From: JAAZZIT01 sp964480525
GTDB lineage: Bacteria > Bacillota > Clostridia > Oscillospirales > Ruminococcaceae
NCBI GenBank assembly: GCA_964480525.1
Contig: CAYZOV010000007.1
Location: 16,588 to 80,587, forward strand
Length of the DNA: 64,000 bases
Direction of reading: 5' to 3'
Positions 7,872 through 17,250 of the stretch are shown here, in pieces. The position numbers and the translations under genes are program-made. Within the stretch, counting starts at the first letter, position 1. Each line of letters starts with the position of its first letter. The notes under the pieces are model-generated. The model did no database searches, had not been told where the DNA came from, and worked only from the letters and a program-made list of their open reading frames with translations.

Positions 7872-9614
7872 ATGTCAACTATTACGCTATATGCAGGAAA
7901 AGCCAACAGTATGTCGGGAATGATAAACGACATAAAAAAGTCTGTAAAAGATTATAAGTTGAGCTTAGATTCGTTAAAAAATAAAATAAATAAAATAGAC
8001 AGTAGCGTTTGCAATGTAGAAGAAGTAATAAGTTCGTTGAAAGCTTCGGCAAAAACTCAGGAAGAAAAGATTGAAAAGCTGGACGTACTGAAAGAAGAGG
8101 TAGACGATTTTGTTTCGGACGTTGTGCGAATCGACGGCGAAGTTGCGGACGTAATAGACGAAAGCAAAGACGATTTTTACGAAGAATACAGCCATTTGAA
8201 GCCTGAATGTGAGAAAAACGCTTGGGATAAATTCAAAGAGGGCTGTAAAAAGGTCGGCGAATGGTGCAAGGAGCATTGGAAAGCAATTGTTACGGTCGCA
8301 ATTGTAATAGCAGCAGTTGTCTGCTTATTTATACCGGGCGTTAATGCAGCTATTGCAGGATTAGCATTGGGAAAGATAATTTTAGGTGCAGCAGCCGGTG
8401 CTTTAATTGGAGCAATATCCGGCGGACTAATAGGTGGCATTACAAGTGCGCTATCCGGAGGTTCGTTCTGGGAAGGCGTTGAAGATGGTGCATTTAGCGG
8501 TACAATCTCAGGAATGATTTCTGGTGGGTTAAGCGGTGCCGGTTCTATTCTTGGTTCGGTTTCCAATTCATGCAAACTGTTTAAAGTGATGAAACATACA
8601 TCAAGGATTTCAGGCGTGTTGTCTAAAGGTATGTCATTATTCGATGTTTCCGCTTTGGTTGTCAGTCTGTTTGATTCACAAAATGCTTTTGTGCAATTTA
8701 ACCAAGATTTACATAAAAACAAGTTTTATGAAGCTTTCCAGTTTACAGTTGGTGCAATTTCAGATTTTTCTTCCGGAACGTATGAAGCAATGTCAACACA
8801 TACAGATACGTTAACCTGTTTTGTTGCGGGAACGTTGATTATGACTGCTAACGGACGTATTGCCATTGAAAATATCAAGGTAGGCGACAAAGTTATATCA
8901 ACAAATCCGGAAACTTTTGAAACAGCGGAAAAAACAGTACTTGAAACTTATATCAGAGAAGATTCCAAACTAATACATCTGGTAATAAAAGGCGAAGAAA
9001 TTGTTACAACTGAAACTCACCCATTCTATGTAAAAGACAAAGGTTTTGTCAATGCGGGAGAACTTAAAGTTGGCGACAAATTGCTTGATATTGACGGCAA
9101 CATACTTTTGCTTGAAAAATTTGATGTCGAGTTGACAGATGAACCTACTACGGTGTATAATTTTCAAGTGGAGGATTTTCATACTTATCATGTTGGTGAG
9201 TTTGGAGTTTGGGTGCATAATTCAAATTGCAAGTTGATAAGAAATGATGACGGCACATATGATGCGGAACTATCATATAAAGAGGATTGGACACCAGAGC
9301 AACGAGCAGAAGCTGATGCAAAATGTAAAGCGTTATCTAAAGCTGATACAGCAAAAACGATTCCAGAACGTGGTAGCACATCCGCTTCAAAAGAATACAA
9401 GAATGAGTATGGAGAAAATTCAGTTTTAAAGACACAAGATGTCGATCACACTATTGATTTACAACTTGGTGGAATAGATGATATCCATAATATGAACCCA
9501 TTAGATAAAAGTGTAAATCGAAGTTTAGGAAGCCAGATAGCATATTTAATAAAAAATTTGGATTATGGGACAGTTTTAAGAAATTTTAAAATGGTAGATC
9601 AAAAAAATTTATAA
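7872..9614 (+). CDS. Polymorphic toxin 1: LXG-like head, Hint domain, HNH-like nuclease tip
   Basis: A 580-residue secreted toxin. Residues 1-137 form a helical LXG-like head, near-identical in DNA to the second toxin at 19526. Residues about 138-230 are hydrophobic and Gly/Ala-rich, able to insert in membranes. A Hint (intein/hedgehog-type) autoprocessing domain runs from Cys316 (CFVAGTLI) to His449-Asn450 before Ser451 (VWVHNS), so the tip is probably released by self-cleavage. The C-terminal 130 residues carry DHTIDLQLGG and NMNPLDKSVNRSLGSQ, with His526 as candidate catalytic residue, resembling HNH/endonuclease VII-type toxin tips. Target should be DNA or RNA in a competitor cell. The next gene is the presumed antidote. 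Confidence 0.85.
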   Translation: MSTITLYAGKANSMSGMINDIKKSVKDYKLSLDSLKNKINKIDSSVCNVEEVISSLKASAKTQEEKIEKLDVLKEEVDDFVSDVVRIDGEVADVIDESKDDFYEEYSHLKPECEKNAWDKFKEGCKKVGEWCKEHWKAIVTVAIVIAAVVCLFIPGVNAAIAGLALGKIILGAAAGALIGAISGGLIGGITSALSGGSFWEGVEDGAFSGTISGMISGGLSGAGSILGSVSNSCKLFKVMKHTSRISGVLSKGMSLFDVSALVVSLFDSQNAFVQFNQDLHKNKFYEAFQFTVGAISDFSSGTYEAMSTHTDTLTCFVAGTLIMTANGRIAIENIKVGDKVISTNPETFETAEKTVLETYIREDSKLIHLVIKGEEIVTTETHPFYVKDKGFVNAGELKVGDKLLDIDGNILLLEKFDVELTDEPTTVYNFQVEDFHTYHVGEFGVWVHNSNCKLIRNDDGTYDAELSYKEDWTPEQRAEADAKCKALSKADTAKTIPERGSTSASKEYKNEYGENSVLKTQDVDHTIDLQLGGIDDIHNMNPLDKSVNRSLGSQIAYLIKNLDYGTVLRNFKMVDQKNL

Positions 9615-9628
9615 GGTGGTAAAAAGAG

Positions 9629-10156
9629 ATGTTTGAGAAATTTTATGATTTTGTAGGTGTTGAAAACAAAAATAATGTGACCGATATGTCTGGATTTATG
9701 GACATTTATGGCGGAGAAACATTTTTGAATGGTTTGTATCGTATACACAACAAAAATGATGTAAAAAAGTGGAATGAGATACTCAAGAGAGCTTTCCCTA
9801 AATTCAAAAATGGCATACAGGTATTCGGATATGATTGGTTAGGCAGGAATTTTGCACTGGATACGCAAAGAGATGTAGTCTTGATATTTGAACCAGGTAC
9901 AGGAGAGATTCTTAACACTGGGGAAAACTTTGTGAATTTCCATGATAGTGAGATACCGCAATATCATAACGCTTGCTTGGCGTCTGAGTTCTTCAATGAA
10001 TGGTTTGAAGCAAATAACAATTATATTTTACCAGTTAATAAATGTGTGGGCTACAAAGTGCCGCTGTTTCTAAACGGAGAGGATGACATAGAAAATCTTG
10101 AAATATCCGATATGGAAGTATACTGGGAAATAATGATGCCATTGATAAATCTTTAA
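9629..10156 (+). CDS. Immunity protein, GAD-like/DUF1851 (Tdi1-like)
   Basis: A 175-residue cytoplasmic protein located 14 bases after the toxin 1 gene, with an AAGGTGG site before ATG 9629. An N-terminal GAD-like segment (FLNGLYRIH, GYDWLGRNFALD) is followed by the DUF1851 signature GYKVPLFLNGEDDIENLE and MEVYWEI. This two-part arrangement is known from the type VI secretion immunity protein Tdi1 of Agrobacterium, which protects from a nuclease toxin; here it should neutralise the HNH-like tip encoded just upstream. No signal peptide, as expected for protection against a cytoplasmic nuclease. Function is inferred from family and position. Confidence 0.75.
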   Translation: MFEKFYDFVGVENKNNVTDMSGFMDIYGGETFLNGLYRIHNKNDVKKWNEILKRAFPKFKNGIQVFGYDWLGRNFALDTQRDVVLIFEPGTGEILNTGENFVNFHDSEIPQYHNACLASEFFNEWFEANNNYILPVNKCVGYKVPLFLNGEDDIENLEISDMEVYWEIMMPLINL

Positions 10157-10184
10157 CCGATAACCTTACGGAGGGATAAAAAAC

Positions 10185-11705
10185 ATGACAGAAAATCAAG
10201 AAAAAGTGGTGCAATTGCTGGCTGATTCGCACTTTGCATTTTTAAATCAGGAAAACAAAACCGCATTGGATTTGGCTCAAAAAGCTATTATTCTGGCACC
10301 GAAAAATCCTGACTGTTACAAATGTGCGGCAAACGCATATATGTCATTGGAACAGTACGATAAGGCAATTGAAAATTATAACAAAGCAGTCAAATGTGAT
10401 TCGGACAACGGCAACAGATATTATGATTTGGGGTTTGCTTTAGCGACCGGTGAAAGAATTTCCGAGGCTATAAAGAATCTTGCAAAAGCCGAAGAATTAG
10501 GTTGTTCACCTGAAAATACGGTTCAGTTGTACAATCTGTTAGGAATAATTTGTTTTGACATTGGAAGATATAAGGACGCACTCGTAAATCTTGACAAAGC
10601 ACAACAAATTATCGGTGCGGATTTAGACATAATGAAGCGCAAAGTCATTATTTACGGCATTAAAAATGACATACGCAACGGACTTCTTACCACCAATCAG
10701 ATGAAGCTCATTGCTCCGTCTGAATACGTCGGATATCAGCTTGCATTTCAGCTTTTGTGTCAAGCAAAACGTTATGAATCGGCACAGCGAGAACTTGAAA
10801 TGGCAAAAAAATATGCTGAAATTACGATGGATTACTATTTTGACTGCATGACTTTTGAAATCCAAAAATACCAGATTGACAAGGACAAACGAAGATTTAA
10901 AAAAGCACTTTCGTTTATTGAAGAAGGATTAAATACATTGAAGCCTACGCCTGCGGAAGCAATAGACAGCTACATAAATGCGGCGGAAATATATTTGCAA
11001 CTTGAAAATTCAGACAAAACTATTGCTTGTTTAGGTGCAGCACAAAATCCAATACAGTCGTATAACTTGGGATTTGAAGTTATTGATAATAATTATGAAC
11101 CTGTCACTTTGACGGATTACGACTTAGATAAGATGATGGAAGATGACAGGGAACGTATTGAAGAAGAACTTGGCGATTACGGTTTAGAAGAATTGGTGGA
11201 AAATACCGACCCTGATGAAAACGGTGAAAGAGAATACCTTACTGACATCGACGAAGATTTGAACGATGAAGAAACATCTGATAAGTTAGATGAATCCGAA
11301 GAATTTGAATTGACATCAGAAAATATTGACCAAATCAATCGCTTGTATATCGGAGCGTATACTCTGAAAAAAGACTTTCACAAGGTTATGGATTACGCAA
11401 AAAAATTACAGGAAAGCCAAAGTGTTCATAATGTATATATCGGTATCTATAGCGAAACAAATGCGTACAAAGAATTGGGATTACCTGAAGCAAAAGCAAA
11501 ATACGAAGAAACCATAAAATTCTTTAGAAATGCTATGATTAAGGACCCAAGCGATATAACAGCCGTAACAATGCGTATTCAATGCTATATGGATATAGGC
11601 GAGTATGACGAGGCAGAACAATTGTGTAATCTTATGTCAAACGATTTTAGAAAGCCTATGCTTGAAAAGATTCAACAGGCAAAATCCGGAGGTGAAAGCC
11701 ATTGA
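10185..11705 (+). CDS. TPR-repeat protein of the secretion cluster
   Basis: A 506-residue soluble protein. The N-terminal half contains at least four tetratricopeptide repeats (ALDLAQKAIILAPKNPDCY, YDKAIENYNKAVKCD, and further A..G..F-type helices), and another pair near the C-terminus; between them is an acidic linker (about 320-370, rich in Asp/Glu). TPR proteins act as scaffolds or chaperones. Its place between the toxin-immunity pair and the WXG100 genes suggests a chaperone or adaptor that handles substrates before the motor, but that is inference. ATG 10185 follows GGAGG. The end overlaps the next start. Confidence 0.75.
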   Translation: MTENQEKVVQLLADSHFAFLNQENKTALDLAQKAIILAPKNPDCYKCAANAYMSLEQYDKAIENYNKAVKCDSDNGNRYYDLGFALATGERISEAIKNLAKAEELGCSPENTVQLYNLLGIICFDIGRYKDALVNLDKAQQIIGADLDIMKRKVIIYGIKNDIRNGLLTTNQMKLIAPSEYVGYQLAFQLLCQAKRYESAQRELEMAKKYAEITMDYYFDCMTFEIQKYQIDKDKRRFKKALSFIEEGLNTLKPTPAEAIDSYINAAEIYLQLENSDKTIACLGAAQNPIQSYNLGFEVIDNNYEPVTLTDYDLDKMMEDDRERIEEELGDYGLEELVENTDPDENGEREYLTDIDEDLNDEETSDKLDESEEFELTSENIDQINRLYIGAYTLKKDFHKVMDYAKKLQESQSVHNVYIGIYSETNAYKELGLPEAKAKYEETIKFFRNAMIKDPSDITAVTMRIQCYMDIGEYDEAEQLCNLMSNDFRKPMLEKIQQAKSGGESH

Positions 11706-12019
11706 GGCTAAAACAGGATATTGAATTAAACAGCGAAGCATTTAAAACAGCGTCGGCGGAAATGTCTGCATTAAAGACAAGAGCGGAAAATCTGAAAGCT
11801 AAACTGGAACAGATGTATAAGGATTTGACAACTGCGCTAGATACGCCCGCAGGAAAAGCAATCCAGATAGAAGCAAAGGAAGTTCTAATCGAACCGATAG
11901 ACGACCTTATAGCTATAATCGGACAAATGTCAAAAACGCTGAGTGATATTATCGCCAGACCTTATTATCAGAATGTATTCGACAATTATGAAAAGTTGGT
12001 ACAAAATTTAAATTTATAA
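11702..12019 (+). CDS. Small helical WXG100-superfamily-like protein
   Basis: A 105-residue all-helical protein starting at a TTG (11702) that overlaps the TPR stop codon, with GGAGG 9 bases before. Two long helices separated near residue 50 (DTPAGKA) recall the WXG100 hairpin, although there is no W-x-G. Proteins of this size in type VII clusters are secreted substrates or heterodimer partners. The stop is followed 19 bases later by a second member. Assignment is by size, helicity and position. Confidence 0.6.
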   Translation: MRLKQDIELNSEAFKTASAEMSALKTRAENLKAKLEQMYKDLTTALDTPAGKAIQIEAKEVLIEPIDDLIAIIGQMSKTLSDIIARPYYQNVFDNYEKLVQNLNL

Positions 12020-12038
12020 TTAACAGGAGGAACTTATT

Positions 12039-12377
12039 ATGGCAATGGGAAGCACAGGTACGGTGAATGTTACACCGGGAATGATTGACAATGCAAAAGC
12101 TGCAATTGAGGAATACCAGAATACTGTGAAAGCTTTATTTTCACAGATGGAGGACACTATGTCGGCACTTATTCCGGGAAATTTCAGCGGCAGCGCAGCA
12201 GAAGGGTTTAAAGATTTTTATAACAATAACATTAAACCTGTAATTAACACAGACGATACCGCTTCGGGAGTAATGCAGATTATTTCTCTTTTGAATAACA
12301 TTGTAGAGGGTATCTCACAGGCAATACCTGCTGAACAGGGCATAGACGAAGCTCTCGCAGCAGAAAACAGAAAGTAA
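12039..12377 (+). CDS. WXG100-like small secreted protein
   Basis: A 112-residue helical protein. Helix one ends before a turn NFSGSAAEGF, the equivalent of the WXG100 turn with Phe replacing Trp, and helix two follows. Starts at ATG 12039 behind AGGAGG. Members are exported as dimers by the EssC-type motor and may also activate it. The consecutive gene order with two similar small proteins suggests that two of them form a heterodimer. Confidence 0.75.
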   Translation: MAMGSTGTVNVTPGMIDNAKAAIEEYQNTVKALFSQMEDTMSALIPGNFSGSAAEGFKDFYNNNIKPVINTDDTASGVMQIISLLNNIVEGISQAIPAEQGIDEALAAENRK

Positions 12378-12392
12378 TCGGAGGTTATAGAC

Positions 12393-12692
12393 ATGGCAGG
12401 ATGTAGAATAGTAGAAGCAGGCGTTTCAAACGCTGTAACAGCACTTGCAACAACTTCAACTTCTTATAAAACCGCAGGTGACACATTAGTAACTGCGCTT
12501 AATAGTGCTATCGCAGATATGGAAGGTGCGGCAAAAGACGCATTTAAGGCGCTTATAGACAAAGATATTGCAAAATTTGTTCAGGAAGATTTGCCTAAGG
12601 CAATAACAGATATGTCAAACCTTCTTGAACAAAACAAAAATAATTTTATAACGGTTGACCAGCAGATTGCAGACAGTATAAGCGGAAATTAA
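12393..12692 (+). CDS. WXG100-like small secreted protein
   Basis: A 99-residue helical protein, the exact length class of the family. The turn between helices reads DMEGAAKDAF, keeping the Gly and the downstream A..AF pattern but not the Trp. ATG 12393 has CGGAGG 9 bases upstream. It is the last gene before an internal terminator, so the three small proteins are probably made in excess over the downstream motor. Confidence 0.72.
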   Translation: MAGCRIVEAGVSNAVTALATTSTSYKTAGDTLVTALNSAIADMEGAAKDAFKALIDKDIAKFVQEDLPKAITDMSNLLEQNKNNFITVDQQIADSISGN

Positions 12693-12700
12693 GTACATAA

Positions 12701-12753
12701 GAGCGTAGCCCGGCATTGCTTTGCAAAAAACAAGGGCTACGCTTATTTTTTCA
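12701..12753 (+). terminator. Internal terminator/attenuator between WXG100 genes and motor genes
   Basis: AGCGTAGCCC pairs with GGGCTACGCT around a 19-base loop, followed by TATTTTTTC. It lies inside the cluster, directly before the ribosome binding site of the next gene, so partial read-through would set the ratio of small substrates to machinery. Confidence 0.75.
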
Positions 12754-12766
12754 GGGAGGGATATAT

Positions 12767-14002
12767 ATGGCATTTAGAATACTGAGCGACGAGGAAAAAT
12801 CATTTCTCACAGATGAGCAGAGAAAAAGCTATGAAAGTGAACTTGAGATGAAAAAGAAAAGAGAGGCTTTTGTAGAAAGGTTGACGGAACTTGAAAATGC
12901 GGAAATTAAGCCGTATACCCCTAGTCTGAAAACGGTTAATGTTATAAAAAATTATGAACCTGTGTTGTTCAAAGTCCCAGAACGTCAATATCCGCAACTT
13001 TCACATGAAAAAAAGTTGGAATTAAACAACAATATGCGAAATAACATAATCGGAAACTTTGAAACATTTGAAAAAATTAAAGTTGATTTATCTTCTCGTG
13101 AACAAATCAATTTTAATTATGATTTGTTCTTAAAAACTTGCAATTTTAAAGGTTACGAACAACAAAATTGCTTTTTGACAAAAGGCACTAAGCCGATTGT
13201 ACCTAGTTTAAACTTTGAAAAAAGCGGTGTCATGGCTTTAAAACCGTTACAAATTAACAAAGTTCCTAAAACAAATATTCAAAGATTTATTGCTCCCGAA
13301 AAACAAAGCGTTATTATCTCCAAAAACATAATAAATGTATTTAAAGCAAAAAATTTTTTAAAACCTAAAATGCCCGACTTGGATTTAACAAGCGAGTTTA
13401 AGTCGGAAATAAAAATGAAGCAATACAAACAAGTACAAATATTATTAGATACTAAGAATCTAATAAAGAATAAACCGGACACCCCAAATATCAGAAATGA
13501 GATAAAATGTGGTTTAAAAACAAAAGAAATTAAACCATTTGTGTTGCCGAAATTAAAAAGGGAAAATATGAATTTGACAGAAAAGTTTGATTTTCCTGTA
13601 AAATCATTTGAAAAACCGATTGCGACGAAAATTGAATTACCTATCGTTTGTAAACCATGCGTAAAAAACATGGAACTTTGTGTGCATATTCAGAGCGATT
13701 TAAATATTGAAAACTATAAAATGCAGAAAACCAATATTAAAAAATTTGAAAGCCCGGACAGAGTGGAAGTTAAAATACCTGAACTCAATATAATTAAGCC
13801 GATTACCAAAACTTTTGTAAAATGTCAGAATATACAACCAAAGATTGATATATCCAAAATAACGTTTATGTCAATGACAGATTTTAAAAAACCGAAAATG
13901 GAACGTCCTGATTTTTCAAATAAGAAAAAATGTAAATGTATGGAAGTCGGAACAAAGGTAAATGAGATATTATCCATGCTTGATAAGGAAACAGTATTAT
14001 GA
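12767..14002 (+). CDS. Unrecognised lysine-rich protein of the secretion cluster
   Basis: A 411-residue, strongly basic soluble protein that I do not recognise. ATG 12767 follows GGGAGGG. The N-terminal 60 residues are a charged helix (SDEEKSFLTDEQRK); the rest is an irregular succession of short segments with Lys-Pro and Ile/Phe-Lys-Pro phrases (IKPFVLPKL, VKIPELNIIKPI, FKKPKMERP), which suggests an extended or repeat-like, possibly partly disordered chain. A KCKCME cysteine pair lies near the C-terminus. No signal peptide or membrane segment. The stop overlaps the motor start (ATGA), so coupling to the EssC-type ATPase is likely. Could be an adaptor, substrate linker or cytosolic regulator. 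Confidence 0.7.
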   Translation: MAFRILSDEEKSFLTDEQRKSYESELEMKKKREAFVERLTELENAEIKPYTPSLKTVNVIKNYEPVLFKVPERQYPQLSHEKKLELNNNMRNNIIGNFETFEKIKVDLSSREQINFNYDLFLKTCNFKGYEQQNCFLTKGTKPIVPSLNFEKSGVMALKPLQINKVPKTNIQRFIAPEKQSVIISKNIINVFKAKNFLKPKMPDLDLTSEFKSEIKMKQYKQVQILLDTKNLIKNKPDTPNIRNEIKCGLKTKEIKPFVLPKLKRENMNLTEKFDFPVKSFEKPIATKIELPIVCKPCVKNMELCVHIQSDLNIENYKMQKTNIKKFESPDRVEVKIPELNIIKPITKTFVKCQNIQPKIDISKITFMSMTDFKKPKMERPDFSNKKKCKCMEVGTKVNEILSMLDKETVL

Positions 14003-17000
14003 AAAACGACGAAATAATGATATCTGCAAGATTTGAATTTGACGATAAGAATAAATGTCGGGAATTATCATTTCTTGTTCGCAATGATATTACACTAAAA
14101 GCCTTTATCGAGGCGTTGTATTATGGACTGAAAAAATTTGAAGAGTACAAAGAATGTTCTGAATTGCTTGAAAAATATATCAAAACCAGAGGAGAACTTC
14201 AGGTTTTGTATACGGCAAAAGGTAGCTATAATGTGTTGGATTTTTCAACCGATTTTGTTGATAAAAACGGTGAAAGAGTAAAAATATTCGACGCCGGCAT
14301 TGATAAATTGGGTTTTGTAACATCCAGCTGTGTTTTGTTTACACTTGAACAAGCAATAAAACCGTCGTTTTTGTTTAAAAAAGAAGAAAACAGCTATATT
14401 TTAAAAGAAAAAGATACGCTTGAATACAATATAAGTACCCGTAGACTTAACGTAATAGAAAACTCTGTAATTGATATTATTCCGCCAAACGAAATGCCTC
14501 AAAAAGACAAATCGTCACTTCTTGATGTTCTTGTTCCTACAGTGCTTTCTACAGGGGGAATGTTGGGCGCACGTTTTCTTATCATGAAGCTTGCACCGAG
14601 TGCGTCGTCAATGGGAAATACTATGATTTTAATGTCGGGGGCCATGGGTGTAGTGTCGTTGGTTACTTCTTTTTACAATTATATGAAGAAAAGAAAAGAC
14701 TATAAAAAGAACGTAGCGGAATGGAAAAACAATTACGAAAACTATATAGCCAGAATAATAAGAACAATTAAAGAGTGGCAAAAAAGCGACATTGTATACC
14801 TGAACAGCGTGTACCCGAACATGGACACATTGTTTAAAAATACTGCTGAAATCAACGGTATTATTTTTTCAAGATCTCAAAACGATAATGATTTTATGAA
14901 AATTTCTCTTGGTACATCTGATGAGGTAAAACCTCTTTTTGAGATTAAGAGTGAAAAAAAGGACAGCATTTTTTATGATATTTATTACAAAATGCGTCGT
15001 AACAGAAACGAAATTGATATAATTATTCCGTCCAAAAGACAAAGTAAAAAACTGAAAAGACTTTCTCCGGAAGAAATGGCTGAAAAAAAACGAAACAAGT
15101 TTTTGCTTACAGATTTGGCGTATAATTTTGCCAACAAAGGATTGGATAACGAAACCGGTGAAGTTATCGGTTTTAACTATTTGAGAAGCGATAACGAAAA
15201 AAAGCCTCCGCTGTTGATAGATTTAAAAAACTGCGGAGCTTTGGGCGTTATATCTAGCGATTGTCAAATTTCTCACCGTTTTGTCAGACACATAGTTTTT
15301 GAGCTTGCCTATTATCATTCCCCTGAAGATTTGCAATTCATTTTCTTTTTCGACGAGGAAAAAAAAGTTGAAAAACAAAATGAAATAATGAAAAATTATA
15401 AGTATCTTCCTCACACAAACGAATTACTTGACGGGGTTTCTCAATTTGTATTTGACAAAGATAGTTCCAGCATAGTTTTCGGGCAGCTCCTCAGTATTAT
15501 GAATGGACGTTCAAACAATGGTGAAGAAGATTCTGACGAAAAAACAAAGGAAGATAAATTAACGCAAATAGTTTGCGTTGTGTTTAATGACTATAATATT
15601 AAGAAAACAGGATTTTCAAAGTTTTTGCCGGAAGTTCCCGAAGAAGGAAAACCGTATGTTAATTCCCTTGGGATAACTTTTATTTTTATTCAGCCGGTAA
15701 AGGATTTGTTGCCTAAATACTGCGGAAACATCGTAAATATTGATGATAAAAACGAAAACGAAAGAAAAGTCAGTTTGAGATACAATGTTCTCAGCAGAGA
15801 AACGCTGAATGTTTTGAGCGAGGACAAAAATGATAACAACAAAACAAACGATACGGATAAACTGATAGAGTATAAGTATTTTCAAAATAAATATATTTTC
15901 GGATGTGAAAATTATGATGACAGATTCAGCCTTGCTTTCAGACAGCTAAGTGCTATTTATTATACTCGTATAGCGGAAAACGGAAAAGTTCCGTCTATGG
16001 TTACGTTGTTTAAATTATATGGATATACGTCAGAAGATGTTGAAAATGGGAACGTAAAAAATAATATTCAAAATAATTGGCAGAATATCAAAGAAAATGA
16101 TGTTACAAAAAACCTCTGTGTTCCTATAGGAAAAACAAGTATGGCATCAACTTTTCTGGATTTGTACGAAAAAGCCGATGGACCGCATATGCTTGTTGCC
16201 GGAACTACAGGGTCAGGTAAATCGGAAACAATTATTACATACTTGATAGGATTGTGTATGAAATTTTCGCCTATGGATTTAAATCTTATGCTTGTGGATA
16301 TGAAAGGCGGAGGATTTTCAGACCGTTTGGGAGGACTTCCACATTGCGTCGGAGTTGTAACCGATACAGCCGGAGAAGAAGAAGGAATTTCAGCCACTTA
16401 TATGTTGAAACGTTTTCTTGAAACGCTTAATGATGAAATAAAACAGCGTAAATTGTTACTTTCGAGATTTGGCGTAGATAATGTAGATTCGTATATCAGA
16501 GCGTTAAGACTTATTAAAGATATTAAAAAGTTACAGTCTGACGATAAAAACAAGAAAGAAGTAGAAAGACTGAAAAAGAAGCTTAATGACAAACAAAAAG
16601 AATTTTTAAACAAGGATTTAAGCGAACTTGCACCTTTGTCACATTTGGTTTTGGTTGTTGATGAATTTACGGAGTTGAAACGTTTTTCAAGCGAAAGTAA
16701 CGACATTGATTTTATCGCCGAAATAACTACAATTGCACGAGTCGGACGTACACTTGGCTTTCATATTATACTAGTATCACAAAATATTGAAGGTGCTATT
16801 ACGGACGACATCAGAGTCAACTCAAAAGCAAGAATTTGCTTAAAAGTTGCTACAAAACAGGCTTCAAAAGAAATGTTAGGTTCGCCTGTTGCGGCGGCAC
16901 CGACAATGCCTCTAAACGGACGTGCTTATTTGCTTGTCGGTACGGGTACAAGATTTGAATATTTTCAGTCGGCATATACCGGTGCAAACAAAAATTTAAG

Positions 17001-17250
17001 CATTGATACAGTTGACATTACGCAAGTGACTAATTCCGGGAAATTCAATAATGATTTTTATTCTTCAAAAAAAGACAACATTATTGAGAAAAAACGTCGT
17101 GAAAATGTTAGCGAACACGATACGCAACTTGCTTTTATTGTTAATACAATTATTGATATCGGTAAAAACATGGAAAAACCACGTCAGATTTTTTTGCCTC
17201 CTTTGCCATGTGTTATTGAGGACAAAACAGACTGGGAGGGATTGGATTGA
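13999..17250 (+). CDS. EssC-type FtsK/SpoIIIE ATPase, N-terminal half with fused YukD-like domain
   Basis: A 1083-residue membrane ATPase, the motor of type VII secretion. The first 45 or so residues (ARFEFDD, LSFLVRND, ITLKAFIEALYYGL) resemble the ubiquitin-like YukD/EsaB fold; a separate yukD gene is absent. Two transmembrane helices lie at about 176-197 and 205-226. A long cytosolic stalk follows, then an FtsK/SpoIIIE ATPase with Walker A GTTGSGKS (735-742), MLVDMKGGGFSD, and Walker B VVDEF (about 886-890). The protein ends after one complete ATPase domain; the other two are in the next gene, as in mycobacterial EccCa/EccCb. Start ATG overlaps the previous stop. Confidence 0.85.
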   Translation: MKNDEIMISARFEFDDKNKCRELSFLVRNDITLKAFIEALYYGLKKFEEYKECSELLEKYIKTRGELQVLYTAKGSYNVLDFSTDFVDKNGERVKIFDAGIDKLGFVTSSCVLFTLEQAIKPSFLFKKEENSYILKEKDTLEYNISTRRLNVIENSVIDIIPPNEMPQKDKSSLLDVLVPTVLSTGGMLGARFLIMKLAPSASSMGNTMILMSGAMGVVSLVTSFYNYMKKRKDYKKNVAEWKNNYENYIARIIRTIKEWQKSDIVYLNSVYPNMDTLFKNTAEINGIIFSRSQNDNDFMKISLGTSDEVKPLFEIKSEKKDSIFYDIYYKMRRNRNEIDIIIPSKRQSKKLKRLSPEEMAEKKRNKFLLTDLAYNFANKGLDNETGEVIGFNYLRSDNEKKPPLLIDLKNCGALGVISSDCQISHRFVRHIVFELAYYHSPEDLQFIFFFDEEKKVEKQNEIMKNYKYLPHTNELLDGVSQFVFDKDSSSIVFGQLLSIMNGRSNNGEEDSDEKTKEDKLTQIVCVVFNDYNIKKTGFSKFLPEVPEEGKPYVNSLGITFIFIQPVKDLLPKYCGNIVNIDDKNENERKVSLRYNVLSRETLNVLSEDKNDNNKTNDTDKLIEYKYFQNKYIFGCENYDDRFSLAFRQLSAIYYTRIAENGKVPSMVTLFKLYGYTSEDVENGNVKNNIQNNWQNIKENDVTKNLCVPIGKTSMASTFLDLYEKADGPHMLVAGTTGSGKSETIITYLIGLCMKFSPMDLNLMLVDMKGGGFSDRLGGLPHCVGVVTDTAGEEEGISATYMLKRFLETLNDEIKQRKLLLSRFGVDNVDSYIRALRLIKDIKKLQSDDKNKKEVERLKKKLNDKQKEFLNKDLSELAPLSHLVLVVDEFTELKRFSSESNDIDFIAEITTIARVGRTLGFHIILVSQNIEGAITDDIRVNSKARICLKVATKQASKEMLGSPVAAAPTMPLNGRAYLLVGTGTRFEYFQSAYTGANKNLSIDTVDITQVTNSGKFNNDFYSSKKDNIIEKKRRENVSEHDTQLAFIVNTIIDIGKNMEKPRQIFLPPLPCVIEDKTDWEGLD

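Noticed and set aside
12393..12692. Prophage or insertion sequence content in the secretion island
   Set aside because: No transposase, integrase or phage structural gene was seen anywhere in the window.
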